Positions 1-13,759 of a stretch of DNA of 64,000 bases are shown one piece after another. Each line of letters starts with the position of its first letter. Within the stretch, counting starts at the first letter, position 1. This stretch comes from Batillaria attramentaria (lineage: Eukaryota > Mollusca > Gastropoda > Batillariidae). The stretch covers positions 428,501-492,500 of the forward strand of contig JACVVK020000201.1 in the NCBI GenBank assembly GCA_018292915.2. Direction: 5' to 3'. The translations under genes were made by a program, and so were the position numbers. Below the pieces are notes generated by a model. It did no database searches, was not told the DNA's origin, and was given only the letters and a program-made list of their open reading frames with translations.

Positions 1-3000
1 CACGGCTGCCCTCATCGGAACTGCCTTGGAACTGCTGCGTTTCTCTGAGCTCTTCATGTACGGCCTGAAGCTCATGCTAGCTCGCTCTCAAGCTGAGAAG
101 GCGGCGGTGCGCAAGGTGAGGATTATTTTCTAGGCCTTGCATTTGTTACTAGTAGAGCTGACTGGTATTCTTGCATTTCTGTGGAACAAAAAACAACAAC
201 AACAAAAAACAAACAACAACAACAGAAACAGTGTAAGTTTCTGGAATTGTTTTGGGGTATGTGTTTTGATCTATGAATGTTGAATTTTTTTTTTTTTTTT
301 TTTCCATTTTTTGAAATATGATGTCTTAATTATGATTGAACTCTTTTGCTTGGACATAAGTAATGCACATAGCCATTGATTTGCTCATCATGTGTCAGCT
401 ATGCTCTGTTCTTTGGGGCTGGTCCTGGTAGGCCCTGTAAAAATAACCTGGGAAATACAAAGTGTAATGGTGTTTTGTTGGTGTTTTTTGGTCCGCAGTC
501 AGTACTGTGGGATTTCCAGTATGGAGCACAGTATGCATGGATGCTGTGTATATTTGCCATCATCGTCAGCTTCAGCATCCCATGTCCGCTGGTCACCCCA
601 TTCGGTGAGTTGTCTACGCTTGGTTCTTTGAGTCACATGAGTGCCTGAATATATAGGGTAGAGCTATCAATGGCTGGACTGTAAGAAAGGATGTGTTCAT
701 AGTTAGGTTTTCCTCATGTGGAACTGTTGTCATCTTTCAGATGCTTCATTATTCTTGGTTTGATTTTCTCACTTTCTCTCCACCTTTCTATCTGTCTCTC
801 TTCTTGTCAGTCTGTCTATCTTTGCCTAAGATACGGAAACAGAAAACAGGAATCTGATGGATTCCTTTGCAGTTTGCATTTTTGTCTCCTGTAAATGTAC
901 AGTATGTTCCCCTTCCCCCACCTCAGTCGCTTGTTAACCCATGGCCTTTTGCAGTCATATTTATTATATTATCTAGTCAGTTTCACCAGTGTATGTCTGT
1001 CCACTGCTTGTAAAATGTGCGTGAGTGTCGGTGAGTGATTGGCGCATTGAGTTTATTCCAAAGAAATGTGCCCTACAAATGCCATTTATTATTATTATTA
1101 TTGAATCTTGTATCATACCAACCTTTATTCCCTCATGACGCACTAACATGCCAGCTGGTGCTAAGAGCTCTTTCATTAAAATTTTCAAGTTACTTAGTCA
1201 AACTGGCAATACATGTACAATATAGTTTTCAAGTTTCTAATTCAAACTGGCAGAGAATAAGTAATCCATGTCTGCCGCGTGATATTGCAGGTCTGGTGTA
1301 CCTGAGCTTGAAGCACCTGGTGGATCGTTACAACATCTTCTTTGCCTATAGCCCTTCCAAAATCAACAAGCACATCCACGGCTCTGCTGTCACCTTCGTG
1401 CTGTGGTCTGTCATCATGCTGCAGATCATCATCACTTTCTTCACCGGACTCCGTGCAGGTAGTGATAGTTCAAAGAAAAGAAGAAGAAGAAGACAACAAA
1501 ACAAAACAAAAATCAAAGCAACCATACCATTTTGGTAATAGGGTCTATGTACCATGGATTTGATATGCTCTTGTTCCCTCTTACCATTTAAAGGTAGACT
1601 TTCTTTAGCATTTTGCTTTTCCACTTGCTCATGTTCTGTGACTGTCCATGACTGAAGTTTTACTGTACTGAAAATTTACCTACCTGCACCAAGCCCATCA
1701 TCCTCCTCCTGACCCCCCCCCCCCCCCCCCCCCCACCCCCCTTTTTTTTTTTCCCCACACTTGGAACAGTCTCCCATACCACATCCATCACACAAATCCA
1801 TAGCATACTTCAGGCTGGCCTTGGGTCATGGGGAGAACCTTAATCTTGTCAATCTTGTCACTGTACAGTTTTGTTAGTGTGATTATATGTACGTTTCCTG
1901 GAAAGCGCCTTGAGCCTAGTTCATTAGGGAGACTGTGCCGTACAAGAGAAATTTATTATTATTATTGTTATTGTTATTACGATTTTTAGCCCATCCACCC
2001 CAACCCCATCCCTCAACGATGAAGGCCATCTGCCAAGAATCTGGGACGGAAATACAGTTTCTTCTTCTTGTTGTTTGTTTCTCACATGGGACCAAAGACT
2101 GGTCACTATCATACAAGAGCTGGTGGTAATCACTGCTAACTGTCTACGTTTCTTTGCTATTGCAGAGGGCATGGATAGGGTGTTCCTGTTCTCTTGTGTG
2201 TGCCTCTTCTTCACCTTGATTATCTTCGTCGGCCGCATTGGCTTTGGCTGGTTTAAGCACATTGGTGCCAGTCGTTACAGGGTAAGCCTTATTTGTCACT
2301 TCATCTTTTCCCACACATTGACCGCACTTCAGACTTTTCTGTTTCCCTTCTGAAATTTCAGGTTTCTGACATTTTCAGGGCAGAGGGAATAAAGTGCCGA
2401 TAAACGATATCTTCAGGACACTGATTGTACTGATAGCGTTGTTGGAAATAGGAATTTGATGATGATCAGTTGCCGTACCAGCATTTTTTTTGGCAAGAAA
2501 CAGTTGGGTGGAGTCTTCAGCAAGTTGATACACAAGCTCTTGTTTCTTTCATACAGATATTTGGGTTCCTAAATCTTTTCAAAAAGTCACAGGTGTGTAT
2601 GTGCTGCCCCGGGTTTGCTCACTATTAAGTTTGCCCCTAGTCTGGATCGTCTTGTAACTAATATGCAGAGATAGATTGTTACTGATGAACTGTGCATACG
2701 CGCATTTTAAGGCATGGTTTTTGGCATCTTGCTTCTGTCATTTGTCAGTGTTAGAGGGAGACACGGGGTAAAGGTGAAAATTATTAAGGCAGTTAACATA
2801 TCAGTTCATGTAAGATTCCTAGGACCAGAGTTTTCATGATGTTTATTGAATCTGTCCGTTCCTCTCATTTCCGTTTGCTGCGGACTAAGGCATATCGTAA
2901 TGGCGGTCATTGTGAAGTGCATATTTAGTGAGAGCATGACCTGTTTTGTGCCACAGCAGTGGGTCGTTACATTTCTACATCGCTTCCACAGTCTGCTGAT

Positions 3001-6000
3001 TTCACAGTTTTTTACTTCCATATGCCATATTATGATTCTCAATTACTTGTCACTGTGCAGTCTGTGATTGTAAACAGCTTCATATATATATATATATTTT
3101 TTTGGTCTTAGATCTTAGGAATATACTTTCCATTTTGTGCTTATCAGAAGTCTTTTTCCCCTCCCAAACCATTTTTAATTTGAGAATACTCATGGTCATT
3201 GTCTTTATGCAGTGTTTGTTGTCTCTGTTAGGCTTAGTGAATTGACTTGGTCTTGTTTAATGTTACGCAGTCAGTGGTGTGCTTTTGACGTGTATTTGTA
3301 CATGGTCAGTACAGTGCAGAGTAATCCTAGTCCCCTTAGTTTACATTCATGTGCTTCTGTGAATCAGCAGAGGTTTTCTTCTTGTGTCTGCATGCATCTG
3401 TGCAGTGCATGTGAAGACAGGTCTTGCAATGAGCTGTCTCTTCAACATATGTTGTGATGTGTTTACTCCCACGCTTGTAGTAATGTATTTGGAGGCCCAC
3501 GAATAACATATTTCGTTATTTCAGCAAAACTGTATGAGAGGCAGATTATAAATTATTGTCCTTATGAGTCTGCTTATTTATCTGGGAAGAAGACATGAGT
3601 GCAGAAAGAGAAAAGAAAATCATTGAGGTCTTTGTGAAAGTATGGGCATGTGCTCCAGCATTGTACTCGGCAAACTTCCTGTAGTTGTACTATGGGCATG
3701 TGGATCCTGAATGCATACTTACAGCAGTAGCCTAGTAAGATTAAGATGAAAATGGGCACATTGCATAACTTTGCTTGTAAGGTATGTAACAGGCCATTGC
3801 AGACTTCACTTTGGTCTTTGTGTGGACTGCACAAATGTGCATTTAGTATACATATATCCTTCAGATTTGTGATTGTAGGGCTACATGATGATTACTAACA
3901 CAAAAAACTCTTAGGAACTAGAATCAGTTCTTGTGTCCTTTCTGCGTTTTCTGGCGGGCATATTGTGCTTCTGACACATAAATTTGACTTAGTCATGCTG
4001 CGTCTGCTGTTTACTGTCTCCCCACATGTTTTGTCTGAACATGAATTATTGTTTAAGGTGTATTTTATTCCCCCACACCCCCCACCCCCACCTTTTCCAG
4101 GACTGCATTAGCTAAAATTATTAAAAGTTATTGTTCTGTTCTATTTGTGGAATTCAGAAATGAAGACTATCAGAAGGGACCAAATTATTATAAAATTTTT
4201 GTTCTGTTCTTTTTGTGGAATTCAGAAACAAAGACCATCAGAAGGGACCCCCTTCTCACAGCTGGAGACATATAACGCGGTATATAATGTCATTCATAAT
4301 ATTTCCAGTTCATATGCCAGCTGCAGTTCCCCCCCCCCCCCCCCCCCCTCCCCGCCCTTCCTTTATATATTCTGCTGAGAGCTAAAATGTTGCTTGCTCA
4401 GTCAGCACATAAAACTTCTGCACGCATTCAGCCTTCCTGTCCTCACCCCTCAGCACTGCTCTCCTGATGACATTGACCCAATTTGTTCCAAATGCCTCAT
4501 GCAGGAGACTATTCCTCTGCCCAACTAGAAGACTGGAAGCTCAGTCAACATATTGTTTGTTACAAACAAAAAGGAAAGCAAACTTGGGTTAGCCTGACAT
4601 TGTTCACACTATGAGACCAGCAAATGTATTGGAAAGAAAGACGCGATGGAGTAAAAACTGGGGCGGCCGGTGGTCTAGTGGTTAAGAGACTTCGCCACCA
4701 ATGCGAGAGGTCAGGTTCAGGTCCCACTCGGGGCAAAGAATTTTTCTTTCTCATATGTGGCACTGTTCATTCGGACCAACTGTCGGTTGTCTCCGGGTAC
4801 TCCGGCATCCTCCCCCTCTGGACATGTTCAGCCCACTAAATTAAAAAATAAATGCAATTCTAAAATTCCGCAAATTTAATTGCCGAGCTAGCCCTTCACA
4901 CCACGTGATTATAATGTGTTCATGTCAAGTGTATGAGAGAATGCATGATCATGTGAGAGTGCGTGTTGGGTTTAGCTCGCGGTGCTATGAGCCAAAAAAA
5001 ATGGGATAAAGCGCCTATATTAATGCGATTGTTATTATAAAACTGGAAGAATGGGGAATCCTTAATTGCAGTACAAAATGTGTTCCATTTTACATCCTCA
5101 ACACACCTCACCCAACCCTTGACCGCTTTGTTTCCAGTAGTATAATTATATAGGCTTGCCCTACCCTGTGCACAAGCTCAAGATTGGAAAAACCAAGCAG
5201 GGAAATAACCTCACTTCCTAATCGTAAAAATCAGTAAGAATAGTTTCCCTTTGCTCTGGAATTGTGAAAGATAGTCACCGGTAGCCCTAGAACGTCCAGG
5301 ATGTAACTGGCCAGAAGCAGTTTGCATAATGCTGACAGTACTTGTCAAGTGCCAAGCTGATGATGGTAGACATTTACCTCTGTTGCTGATGTGCATTTTA
5401 CAGAAAATTGGGAGAGAGCTGATTGTCTATGTCAAGCTAGACCGCACGAAGGTCTGTGATCTTGAAATTCCAGAGAGGGGATGATGAGGTTTTTCCTTTG
5501 TAGGGTGGCAAATCCTGGAAATTTTCTGTGGTCCTGGCTTGCAGCTCTTGCTGCGCGTTCCTGTTCAGTTTCCTTCCTGTCAGCTGTATTTCTGTTGAAG
5601 GCGCTTTATGCTCATGCTTGATAAGAGTGTTCAAGATTATACTTGTACTTGAGTTTCCCTGAAGAGGCAGAAAAGAGTTTTGGCAGACTGCCAGTAGGTA
5701 AATAAGGCAGCACTGAATACTCTTATTTTGTTGTTGTTGTTTTTCCCGTTCACTGATCACATTTGTAACTAATAGTGAAGTGTTGGCTTTCAAGTTGTGA
5801 CGGCAATTATGGAATGCATAACTTACAGTCATACTCGTGTCCTGCATTTTAGTGCTTCAAAATAAGTTTGTGTTAATTGTTATAATCCTATTTCGATGGT
5901 CCATCTCTTTCTGGTATGTCAGTTGTAGCAGATGTGATAGTGTAACATTGGCATTGCCATTGTCTCGTTTGTCCCGCTTATAGGTGTAGTATGCAAACGC

Positions 6001-8117
6001 CAGACTGCCCCCTAGACGGTCTTCCTTGGCTATCAGTTTGATTGGCTTTTCTAAAACTGTAAATAGTCGCAGCCTCATGTGAACCGTAATGGTTTGTACA
6101 TTTTAAAAATTATTTTAATTTATTATTGACAGAAATTCCTTACAAATATTCAGTGTTGGCGAAAAATCCACTAGTATGGTTTAACTACATTTGCATAAAA
6201 TGTTGTGTCATCATTTATCCTTCTGAAACAGGCTTCTGGTAAAAAAGATGAAGAATTGTACTGGGTATGTTTAAAAAAAAAAAAAAAACCTTTCAGTGGG
6301 AAATACTGTTATGCTTCAATTATTTTAGGTTTAATTATTTCTTTGTATTTTTAGGTTGCTAGAGGCTTCATCCTCCACGTTGATGAAGTAAATGTGCCCC
6401 ATGCTTTTTGTTTATTTCTGTTTGTTTTAAGCCACTTTCATTCAGAGGTTAAAAGCATGCATTGGCTGCTTTATATTTTTGTTATGGTAAGCGGTGAAAG
6501 TTATCAAAAAGGTGGTTGTTAAAACATGCAGTTCGTTACCCTGAGGTTGATAGTGATTGGTGCAGCTACTATTCAGTTGTTACAAGCAGGATTACGGACA
6601 ATAATTTCTCTTGCTATATCACCCCACATCCCCTCCATCATAAATATGCTTTGGGTTCAAACTTTTCTGAATTGAGCTGCATGCTTTTGGTAGCAAACAT
6701 GATTTCGTCCGTCAGTCTGCTTTTTGCGTTATTTGTTCCATACATAAGTGCTGCATGGTAGAGGACCATCTGTTTTTCTTTCATTGTTTTTGTAAATCTG
6801 CCTCACTTTATGTTGTTGGCATGCACTCCCCAAACCTGAGCTTTCCTGTGGCAGAGTGACTGAGAGTGAGATAAGTTTGCCTGCACGGCATGTGACCATT
6901 GACATTCTTTATAATGCACACCAAGAATTTCTCAGATTTTAAAGCCTTTTATTACAATTTTGCCTTGCACCTCTTTGCTACTTTTCTTTCTCACTTGCCA
7001 CTGGCAGTCCGACTTTGGAGGACCAGCGTTCTCAGATCTTCAGGTGTGTAGATGAATGCACGCAGTAATGTCAGCATTTGTGTATTCAGAGGCAGGCAAG
7101 CACAGTGGGTTGGTTTGCGTACGTTCAAATGATTATCTGCTCGAGTACAAGTACAGTGGAAAAGTCATGATTTGATATTCATATATGGTTTGGGTTGATT
7201 TAAGTGTCACAATGTGTTTTTACTACTTAGAATCTTGTATTACAGGACCAAAAAAGAATTTGTTGTATGCATTGTGGAATAAGAATACATGTACTTGCTG
7301 AATGTCATCAGTTTTATTCGCTGTAGTTTGACTGTTAATATGCTTTGCTTTTTCAGGATTTGTTGATGTGTATGCTCAGTTTACCAACTGTGTAACTTAA
7401 TACACCATGTAAAAGAAATACAAAAAATACTATCATGGTCATGGTATGCATAGATGTTTGTGTAAAACTTTACCTTGTAGATAATTATATTGAATGATGT
7501 CATCTTAGTTAATGTTATTTAGTTTATAAGTGTTAGACCTACACTTGCACAACTTTTTTATATACATTACATGCTTGTCTGCAAGTGCATCATGTTATTC
7601 TAGCACATGTCGATAATGACCAGTTGCACAGGTATCCAGCTTTGAATTATTTGCCGTTGATTCGTTTGTAGACAGTCATGAAACCAGTTTCCTTTCAACT
7701 AATCCCAGGTTGTTAACTGTGCTTCAGAATATCGCATTAAGCTTTTTAACTGTGGGTGTGTCGTAACAAATAACATTGCTACTGCTAAAGAGAACGTCTG
7801 TTTGTGTCCTTGTTTCAGCAATTTGAAGATGGAGATGCCCAGTCACCAGATGGGGACAGACTTCACAAGGTAATTATATCAGAAAATCTGTTCTTTTTTT
7901 GTGCTTGTATTTTAATGGTTTGTGCCTCTTTCAGAACTCTTGAGTGTTTGTGTTACCTGTCTAACTTGTATGCATTTTGCTGCTTTGTCCATATTATTAT
8001 ATTGTCAGTGAACTTTTACTTTAAAAAAAAAGTGTTTAAACAAAGACCAGTTGAATCAAGTGCAGTTTTGTTTGATTGAGTATGCACGTAGCACTCCCAT
8101 TTCTAGCATTTGATCCC

Positions 8118-8175
<58 letters not shown>

Positions 8176-8406
8176 ATCCCGTGTGCAAGCGAACCTCATT
8201 CTGTGTTCAGTTTATTTTTCTTGCGTATATGAATTGACGCGTGTTCACTTTTGTTTCAATTCATTTCATTGCAGCCATTCGTTGCGGGTGTGCTGATGGA
8301 TCATTCAGAGCCTGGTGCAGTGACCTCCACCACAGTCCAGTCATATGGGTCGACGGAGGAAGCTGTCAAAGTCACCTCCACTGATTGCTTGGACAACACC
8401 ATTTGA
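1..8406 (+). CDS. TMEM63: TMEM63/OSCA-family mechanosensitive cation channel, C-terminal part (5' end outside window)
   Basis: Nine exons can be joined in frame: <1-115, 499-604, 1291-1458, 2166-2281, 6232-6264, 6355-6387, 7008-7043, 7819-7869 and 8275-8406 (TGA at 8404-8406). All have GT..AG borders and together give about 262 residues. The first four encode the end of the membrane domain (RSN1_7TM/DUF221 type). Recognisable blocks are LELLRFSELFMYGLKL, FQYGAQYAWMLCIFAI, a PCPLVTPFGLVYLSLKHLVD stretch and the last helices around LFFTLIIFVGRIGFGWFKH, matching animal TMEM63 proteins. The remaining exons encode a polar cytosolic tail ending in PFVAGVLMDHSE and a Ser/Thr-rich terminus. Family knowledge: TMEM63 proteins are monomeric osmo- and stretch-activated cation channels of plasma and lysosomal membranes. 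The four tail exons of 33, 33, 36 and 51 nt are all phase 0, so any can be skipped without a frameshift. A further small exon between 2282 and 6231 cannot be excluded. Confidence 0.9.
1759..1975 (+). mobile_element. Non-LTR retrotransposon 3'-end remnant
   Basis: This lies in TMEM63 intron 3. The stretch includes a TTGGAACAGTCTCCC block that would read WNSLP, the usual C-terminal signature of LINE reverse-transcriptase ORFs. It is followed by a short 3' UTR with GAAAGCGCCTTGAGCCTAG and a terminal (ATT)n run. The same layout recurs near 17.9-18.3 kb and 32.2-32.5 kb. No intact coding frame remains, and the family is not assigned. Confidence 0.5.
4131..4250 (+). repeat. Imperfect direct duplication, unit about 68 bp
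   Basis: Two adjacent copies share TTGTTCTGTTCT, then TTTGTGGAATTCAGAAA, then CATCAGAAGGGACC or a one-base variant. They sit in the long TMEM63 intron 4. No coding signal is seen. Confidence 0.7.
4662..5038 (+). mobile_element. tRNA-derived SINE, family 1, copy 1
   Basis: The head carries an A-box-like TGGTCTAGTGGTTA and a B-box-like GGTTCAGGTCCC. The body contains CTCCGGGTACTCCGGC and TTCAGCCCAC, and the 3' end has AAAGCGCCTATAT followed by a weak ATT tail. AAAACTGG flanks both ends (4654-4661 and 5039-5046), as expected for a target-site duplication. Related copies are at 55095, 55712 and, truncated and reversed, at 45024. It is an insertion in TMEM63 intron 4. Confidence 0.85.
8121..8174 (+). 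repeat. (GT)n microsatellite
   Basis: Uninterrupted TG dinucleotides in the last TMEM63 intron, about 100 bp before the terminal exon. Confidence 0.95.
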
Positions 8407-8782
8407 GAGCAACGTCAGAGGGCACTGCCCGTTTACTTGGCGACTGTGTGCTTTGTAGTGTAGAATGCAAATGCTCTGTATGGGAGCTTGGTGCAGGCAT
8501 ACTTTAAAGTAGCGTTGGTGAGCGTGGGTGCAAAAAGGAAGTAAGAAAGGGGCTGGTCAGTGAAGTTCAGTTTCGTTTCCAAGGCAAGTACACATGCATG
8601 TACATCAGCTGTTGTCCACTTGCTACGTGTAATTTACTAGCTACAGCATATATTCAAAACTGAATCGCTGGTTTGAATTTTTATGTGCAAGTTTGAAATT
8701 GAGGACAAATCTGAAGAGAATTCATGCATAATGCAGTGTGCTGAGAACAACTCTCAGTGTGCAGGTGGTCACACAACAATAT

Positions 8783-8949
8783 AACCTCTTTTGGGTGACC
8801 ACCCCTTTGGGAGACCACCTGCCTGTGCAGACCAGTGTTACAATGATACTGGGTTGCACTTCTTCACTGTCTGAAGCTTCTTTTGGATGGCCACCTCTCT
8901 TTTAAGACCACTCTTATCTGGTCACAGGAGTGGTCGCCCAAAAGAAGTT
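8783..8949. mobile_element. Foldback MITE-like repeat in TMEM63 3' UTR
   Basis: The left end reads AACCTCTTTTGGGTGACCA. The right end (8929-8949) is its imperfect inverse complement, ending TGGTCGCCCAAAAGAAGTT. Between them are further GACCAC/GTGGTC words. Inverted ends with no coding content suggest a non-autonomous DNA element. The transcript would fold here. Confidence 0.65.
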
Positions 8950-9609
8950 GTACTGTACAATAATTTATTTTGTGTGTGACAGCTGTAAGTAGTGCTTATT
9001 GTGGGTTGCTTGGTTCGCATTTCAGTTACGCAAAGACAAAAAGACTGGAGCAGATGATGGTCAAATGTGCAAAAAGTCACACGTCTTTTTTTTGACAGGT
9101 GTCAGAGTGCTGAGTCAGTGCTGATGATGAAATTGTCAGTTTTAGGCAACAACAGCTTGTCATGGTTGGGCTTTGGGGTTAAACTGCAGTATTTTCAAGT
9201 GGACAGGGAATAAGTGATCAGGGCAGGGATTAACTTACGAACTGACCGCGTGCTCAGCACTGAGCGTTGAAGTACATTACCTTTGACATACGTGCACATG
9301 GCTGCCAGTGCAGTCCTACCAGTATAGACCACAGGGTCATGTGGGAACATCTTGCGCTCACCACGAATGTCGACAAACGGTTCAGCCTCTATGGTAGTTT
9401 GGAGGGGTCATTGTATGAAGGACATTGTAAATACCTTGGCATGTAATCGGCTTGTACCTTCTTGCCAAAATGGACAGACTGATGCAGACGGGTTTTGCTG
9501 TGTTGAGAAAGGTTCTGGGGTAGAACAGTTCTGGTGGTTTTTTTCATACATAAGAAATCTGGGAAAAGATGTAGATGTTTTGATTCTTGGGAATACTGTG
9601 TGTTTTGTG

Positions 9610-9615
9610 AATAAA
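9610..9615 (+). terminator. Candidate poly(A) signal AATAAA for TMEM63
   Basis: AATAAA lies 1.2 kb after the TMEM63 stop, followed within 30 bp by a T- and TG-rich stretch. No stronger candidate lies closer to the stop. Confidence 0.45.
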
Positions 9616-12600
9616 TTTATTTGCTAATCATGGTCTCATGTCTCAGCAGTGAGGGTGAAGTTAAGTGCTTACCTATACTAGTCAAGAAATAGCGGATGGT
9701 GTGTTCTGCTTCTTTTTTTTTTTTTTTTGGTTGTTGTTGCATAAAACGTTTTATGTAGATACTGTTTACCTGTTTTGTCAAATGAAAGATAGTACATGTA
9801 GTGTTTTACTTGTTCTGTGCTTGTTGTTTGTAGTCAGTTTTGTTGCCTTGTGAGTTTTTTTGTCTAGCGACTGCACACTTACATTGGGTTGTTCACTTTA
9901 CCAGAAACCACATTATTATGTGTGTATGTGTGTGTGTGTGTACATATATATAATATGATATAATATATATATATAATTTGGTACAGCTGTAAGGGTAAGA
10001 ACACTTCGCTGTGGTAAGGTTTGTGAAGTGCTTTGGTCTAATTGTAAGAAGCTAAAAGTTGAGTTGCTATTACTTGTCAAAAAAAAAAAAAAAAAAAAGG
10101 AAAAATTTAACTGTGTGTTGCAGTGCAGATACATGCACAAAACATAGTAATTTTTTCGTACGAGTTTTCTTTCCTTTACCTGTTACGAAAGATATGGAGC
10201 TATATATGTAGCAGCACACATCCCAAGGTCATCTTTTTAGGTAATCAACTGTCCTTGATGCGTCCCCCATGCGGAAACTCCAAATGAAATTGCATCTGGC
10301 ACCCAATGCACAGGGGATTTGACTTAAACATCTGCTTTTACTGTTGCTGGTTGCTGTACATTTGTGCCTGTAAATTGCTGCTGTAGCTTGACATAGAGGG
10401 AAAGTAATCCTGTTGAAAGTACATGTATGTTGTTGAGGCCATTGGATTTCTTTGGCAGAAAAAAAAAATATTGGGCGAACCCGCAGTTGTGTTGTTTTAC
10501 CTGTTGTTTCCTCTTCTTCCGGCCACAGAACAGATGTACAGACGAAGGCCATTATAACCGTTTTACTTCTCATCTAGTGTAAGTACACTGTACCACTACA
10601 GGGAAGCTCAGCTCCTGCTGGTCAGACTTCGTAAAACCAATCAACAGACCTCAGTCATGGCCAAAATATTGATGTGCTTACGTGCTGCAGCTTCACTTGG
10701 AAGGTTTTGGGTCTGCACATTTGTAATTTATTTTATGCTCCAGTGACTTTTTCAAACATCAAATATATACCGTTAAGGTCAGTGTTGCCGCTTGAAGAAA
10801 GTTAAAAGGTCACAAAAGTGGGATGCTGGCTAAGGTTACAACTTGTACCTTGTTTACATTTTTTCCCCCAAAATTTGTTCTTTAGCGCATACCTCTGAAA
10901 GCTTATATGCAGTTTTGCTGATACAGATATGACCAAAAGCGTGTGGACAAAACTGCCATGGTCAAAACTCGGTCATATTATCTCCTTCCACAAACCAACC
11001 CAAAGTCAAATATATTAAGTTTTACCATTTATTGAACCAATCTTTATTTTTACGCAAACGTACCAGCTGCTAGAAATTTGAGGAAAGTGGCCAGAATGAC
11101 CCCTTTATAGCTGTGGCGTGTTTTGTCTATTGCACCTCCATAATCTAAATCATACTTCCGGTGAAAAGAGACTAATTGTGTTACATGTTCTGATCCCAAT
11201 GGCCGTTCTGCTCATAGACATCCCATCTTTCAAAACTTGACTAATAATGATTTTTTTTGTTTTCCCCAGTGGATTTCTCATGCTAAAATTTCCACTCACA
11301 AATGACATGGTTTCAGTAGTATCGGGTGTATTATGTGCTTGAATTTTCTTTTCTTGCGTTTCCTTTCTTATGCGAGTTATGGTGAATTTATAGTTATAAA
11401 TATTCCTGGCAGCCCTTGACCTGTTTGTGTTTCCAAGCAGCTGTATTTATTTAATTAATTAATTAATTTATTTATTTATATGTTTGTACATGTATGTCAC
11501 ATGTAGTCAGGGGATGAATGACGGTGATAAAACACATAACCATTACACATACCACAGTTTTCCCATGTTTATATTTTGTTTAGGCCAGGTCTGTAATTTG
11601 GTCTGGGATTGTTGCATAAAAAGATTCATTTCTGTCCATATGTTTTCTTCGGACTTTATGTACATCATATTTTCTCTCTTTTGAACTTGGTAGTTGTAGA
11701 TCACTACTTACCTGACTTTCCTCTCTGTGTCCTCTGGTACACCACCAGTAATAGATTGTGTTATTTTGTTTTGTTTTGTTTTTTGTTGTCTTTTTTACCA
11801 GTATAGCTGAGTGGATGTTTATGTGTCAGTGGTTTCTAAGGATTTGTTGTGATACTTTGATGGAGCAGTCTTGGAAAAGGTGCAGTTGTAATACTTAGAA
11901 TATATACACATACAAGCAGCATTTGCAACAGAGAGACTGTTTCCAGCACAGTAGCTCCAAATATTTTGATGGTGTTCTTGCATGACAACAAAATTTACTT
12001 CTGTTATGCGTCTAAAATTTCTCCTTTGACTTACTTTTGTCTCAGACTTTTTTCATTACTTTTGTCGTTCTCATATTCCCCTTGCAGCATTTCTTTATTC
12101 CAGATTTCTGGCACCACTTCTAATTCTGTCATTTGTCTGACACTTCCAACATTTCTTGAATAACTTCCATTTAATGTCTCGGATTCCATATGTCTTGCAT
12201 ATCTGTTGTCTATTTCAGATTCCTTGCATATCTGTCTCCTTTTTCAGAATCTTTTCAGCATCTTTTTCTGTCAGATTCCTGACTTCACTTCTGGTTCTGC
12301 TACAGTCTTCACAGTGTTCCTTTCACTTCTCAGATCTCATAGCTCTGCCACATTGACAGGAAACAGTCCAGTAAAAGTTGCAGTGAAATGTTTTCTTCCT
12401 GGTATAATCTTGACAGAACATAATTGTGCTGGTGTGTCAGCCTACATATAAACGTACACCTCCTGTTGTGCTAATACATGCAGTCTGCGCAATACCTCTG
12501 CCGGTGTTTATGTAAAATTATGTTGATTTATTTTTTCAAGTGACTGTGGTTCGATCAGCCCTCATTGCTGTGATGCATACTGGTTAATTGTGCTTACGGT

Positions 12601-13759
12601 GGAGCTTGCCTGGTTCTGTATGTGCAATACTGGATTTATTTCTTTCAGGTTGTACCGTAGCTGGAAGGTAATCATGCTAAACTTTGTTGGAATAAACACC
12701 ATAAAACCAACTTCATTTTGTGTCTTAATTTTTTGTGTGGGTGATTGTACACATGAGGAGAATATGGACAGACAGCCCTGCCAGACCTGTTATTTGTCCT
12801 TTGGAATACTATCGCCCTTACAAGGTTTTTGCAGGGATGCTGACAATATGCATACAACTTCCAAACACCTGTATGTACAGTCCAGTCATGTACATGTACA
12901 TACAAATTTGCCGCAAGCACACACCATTTTCATGACACAAAGAACCACTTAGTGCAACCAGCAAAATGACTGAACTGACACTTTCCGTAAACTTTGAGAT
13001 CTGTACATTTGCCCTGTTGTAGAACCGCCCGAAAGCTGGAAAGTTGGGCACAAACGGGTTTGAAATGTTAGCGGTGGGTGGGGCACTTAACCCAGTAAGT
13101 GAGTAACTCGTGAACCCAGACAATGGATGCAGTTTCGATCTTCAGCTGTAGCCTCGTTCTGCGGTACGGGACCGAGCGAGGTAGTAGGTTAGCACACCCT
13201 CACCTAGCGCTCACATGCTACTGACGAAGTGTGCAGTTTCTCGTTCGTCAGCTAGCTGATAAACAAGTTGAGCTCAGCTGTTGGTCGGTGTCTGGTAAGT
13301 CGGATTTCTCGACATACTTGATCACTCCCTCTTGCCTTGGCCTACTTAGATGGCACAAGAACAGATAAACACACAAATAATCTGTTTCACTGGCCACTTG
13401 ACTTGTTAAGTATATCAGTTGAGTGTACAAAGAATCCATTATCAGTCGTGCAGACCGCAAACCTACATGCACAACACAGTGTTGAGGACTTCACACGTGA
13501 CTTATCCCTTTAGAATGAGTGTGCAACGTCCTTTTAGTGTGTGCCCTTGTAAACAGGCTTCACCATGATACATAAAGGTTATATGACTATACGGCTCTCT
13601 ATCAAAAATGGCATTGACCTTTTAAGAAAAAAAAAAAAAAAGGTATCCAGTTTGCCTCTCGTGTACAACACATTTTATTTCAGTCTCAGTGCAGGGTGCG
13701 TCAGTCTTGTCATTCACCAGCTTTGGTAGGGTGACGTAGATGACGTTAATCATAATTTA

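Noticed and set aside
1035..1538. 167-residue forward open frame
   Set aside because: Read in a frame other than that of the exon at 1291-1458; the TMEM63 frame is supported by homologous residues and splice phases.
4662..4760. Possible tRNA genes (A and B boxes at SINE heads, also 16837, 35433, 55095)
   Set aside because: No cloverleaf with paired acceptor stem; repeated copies with long bodies and target duplications mark SINEs.
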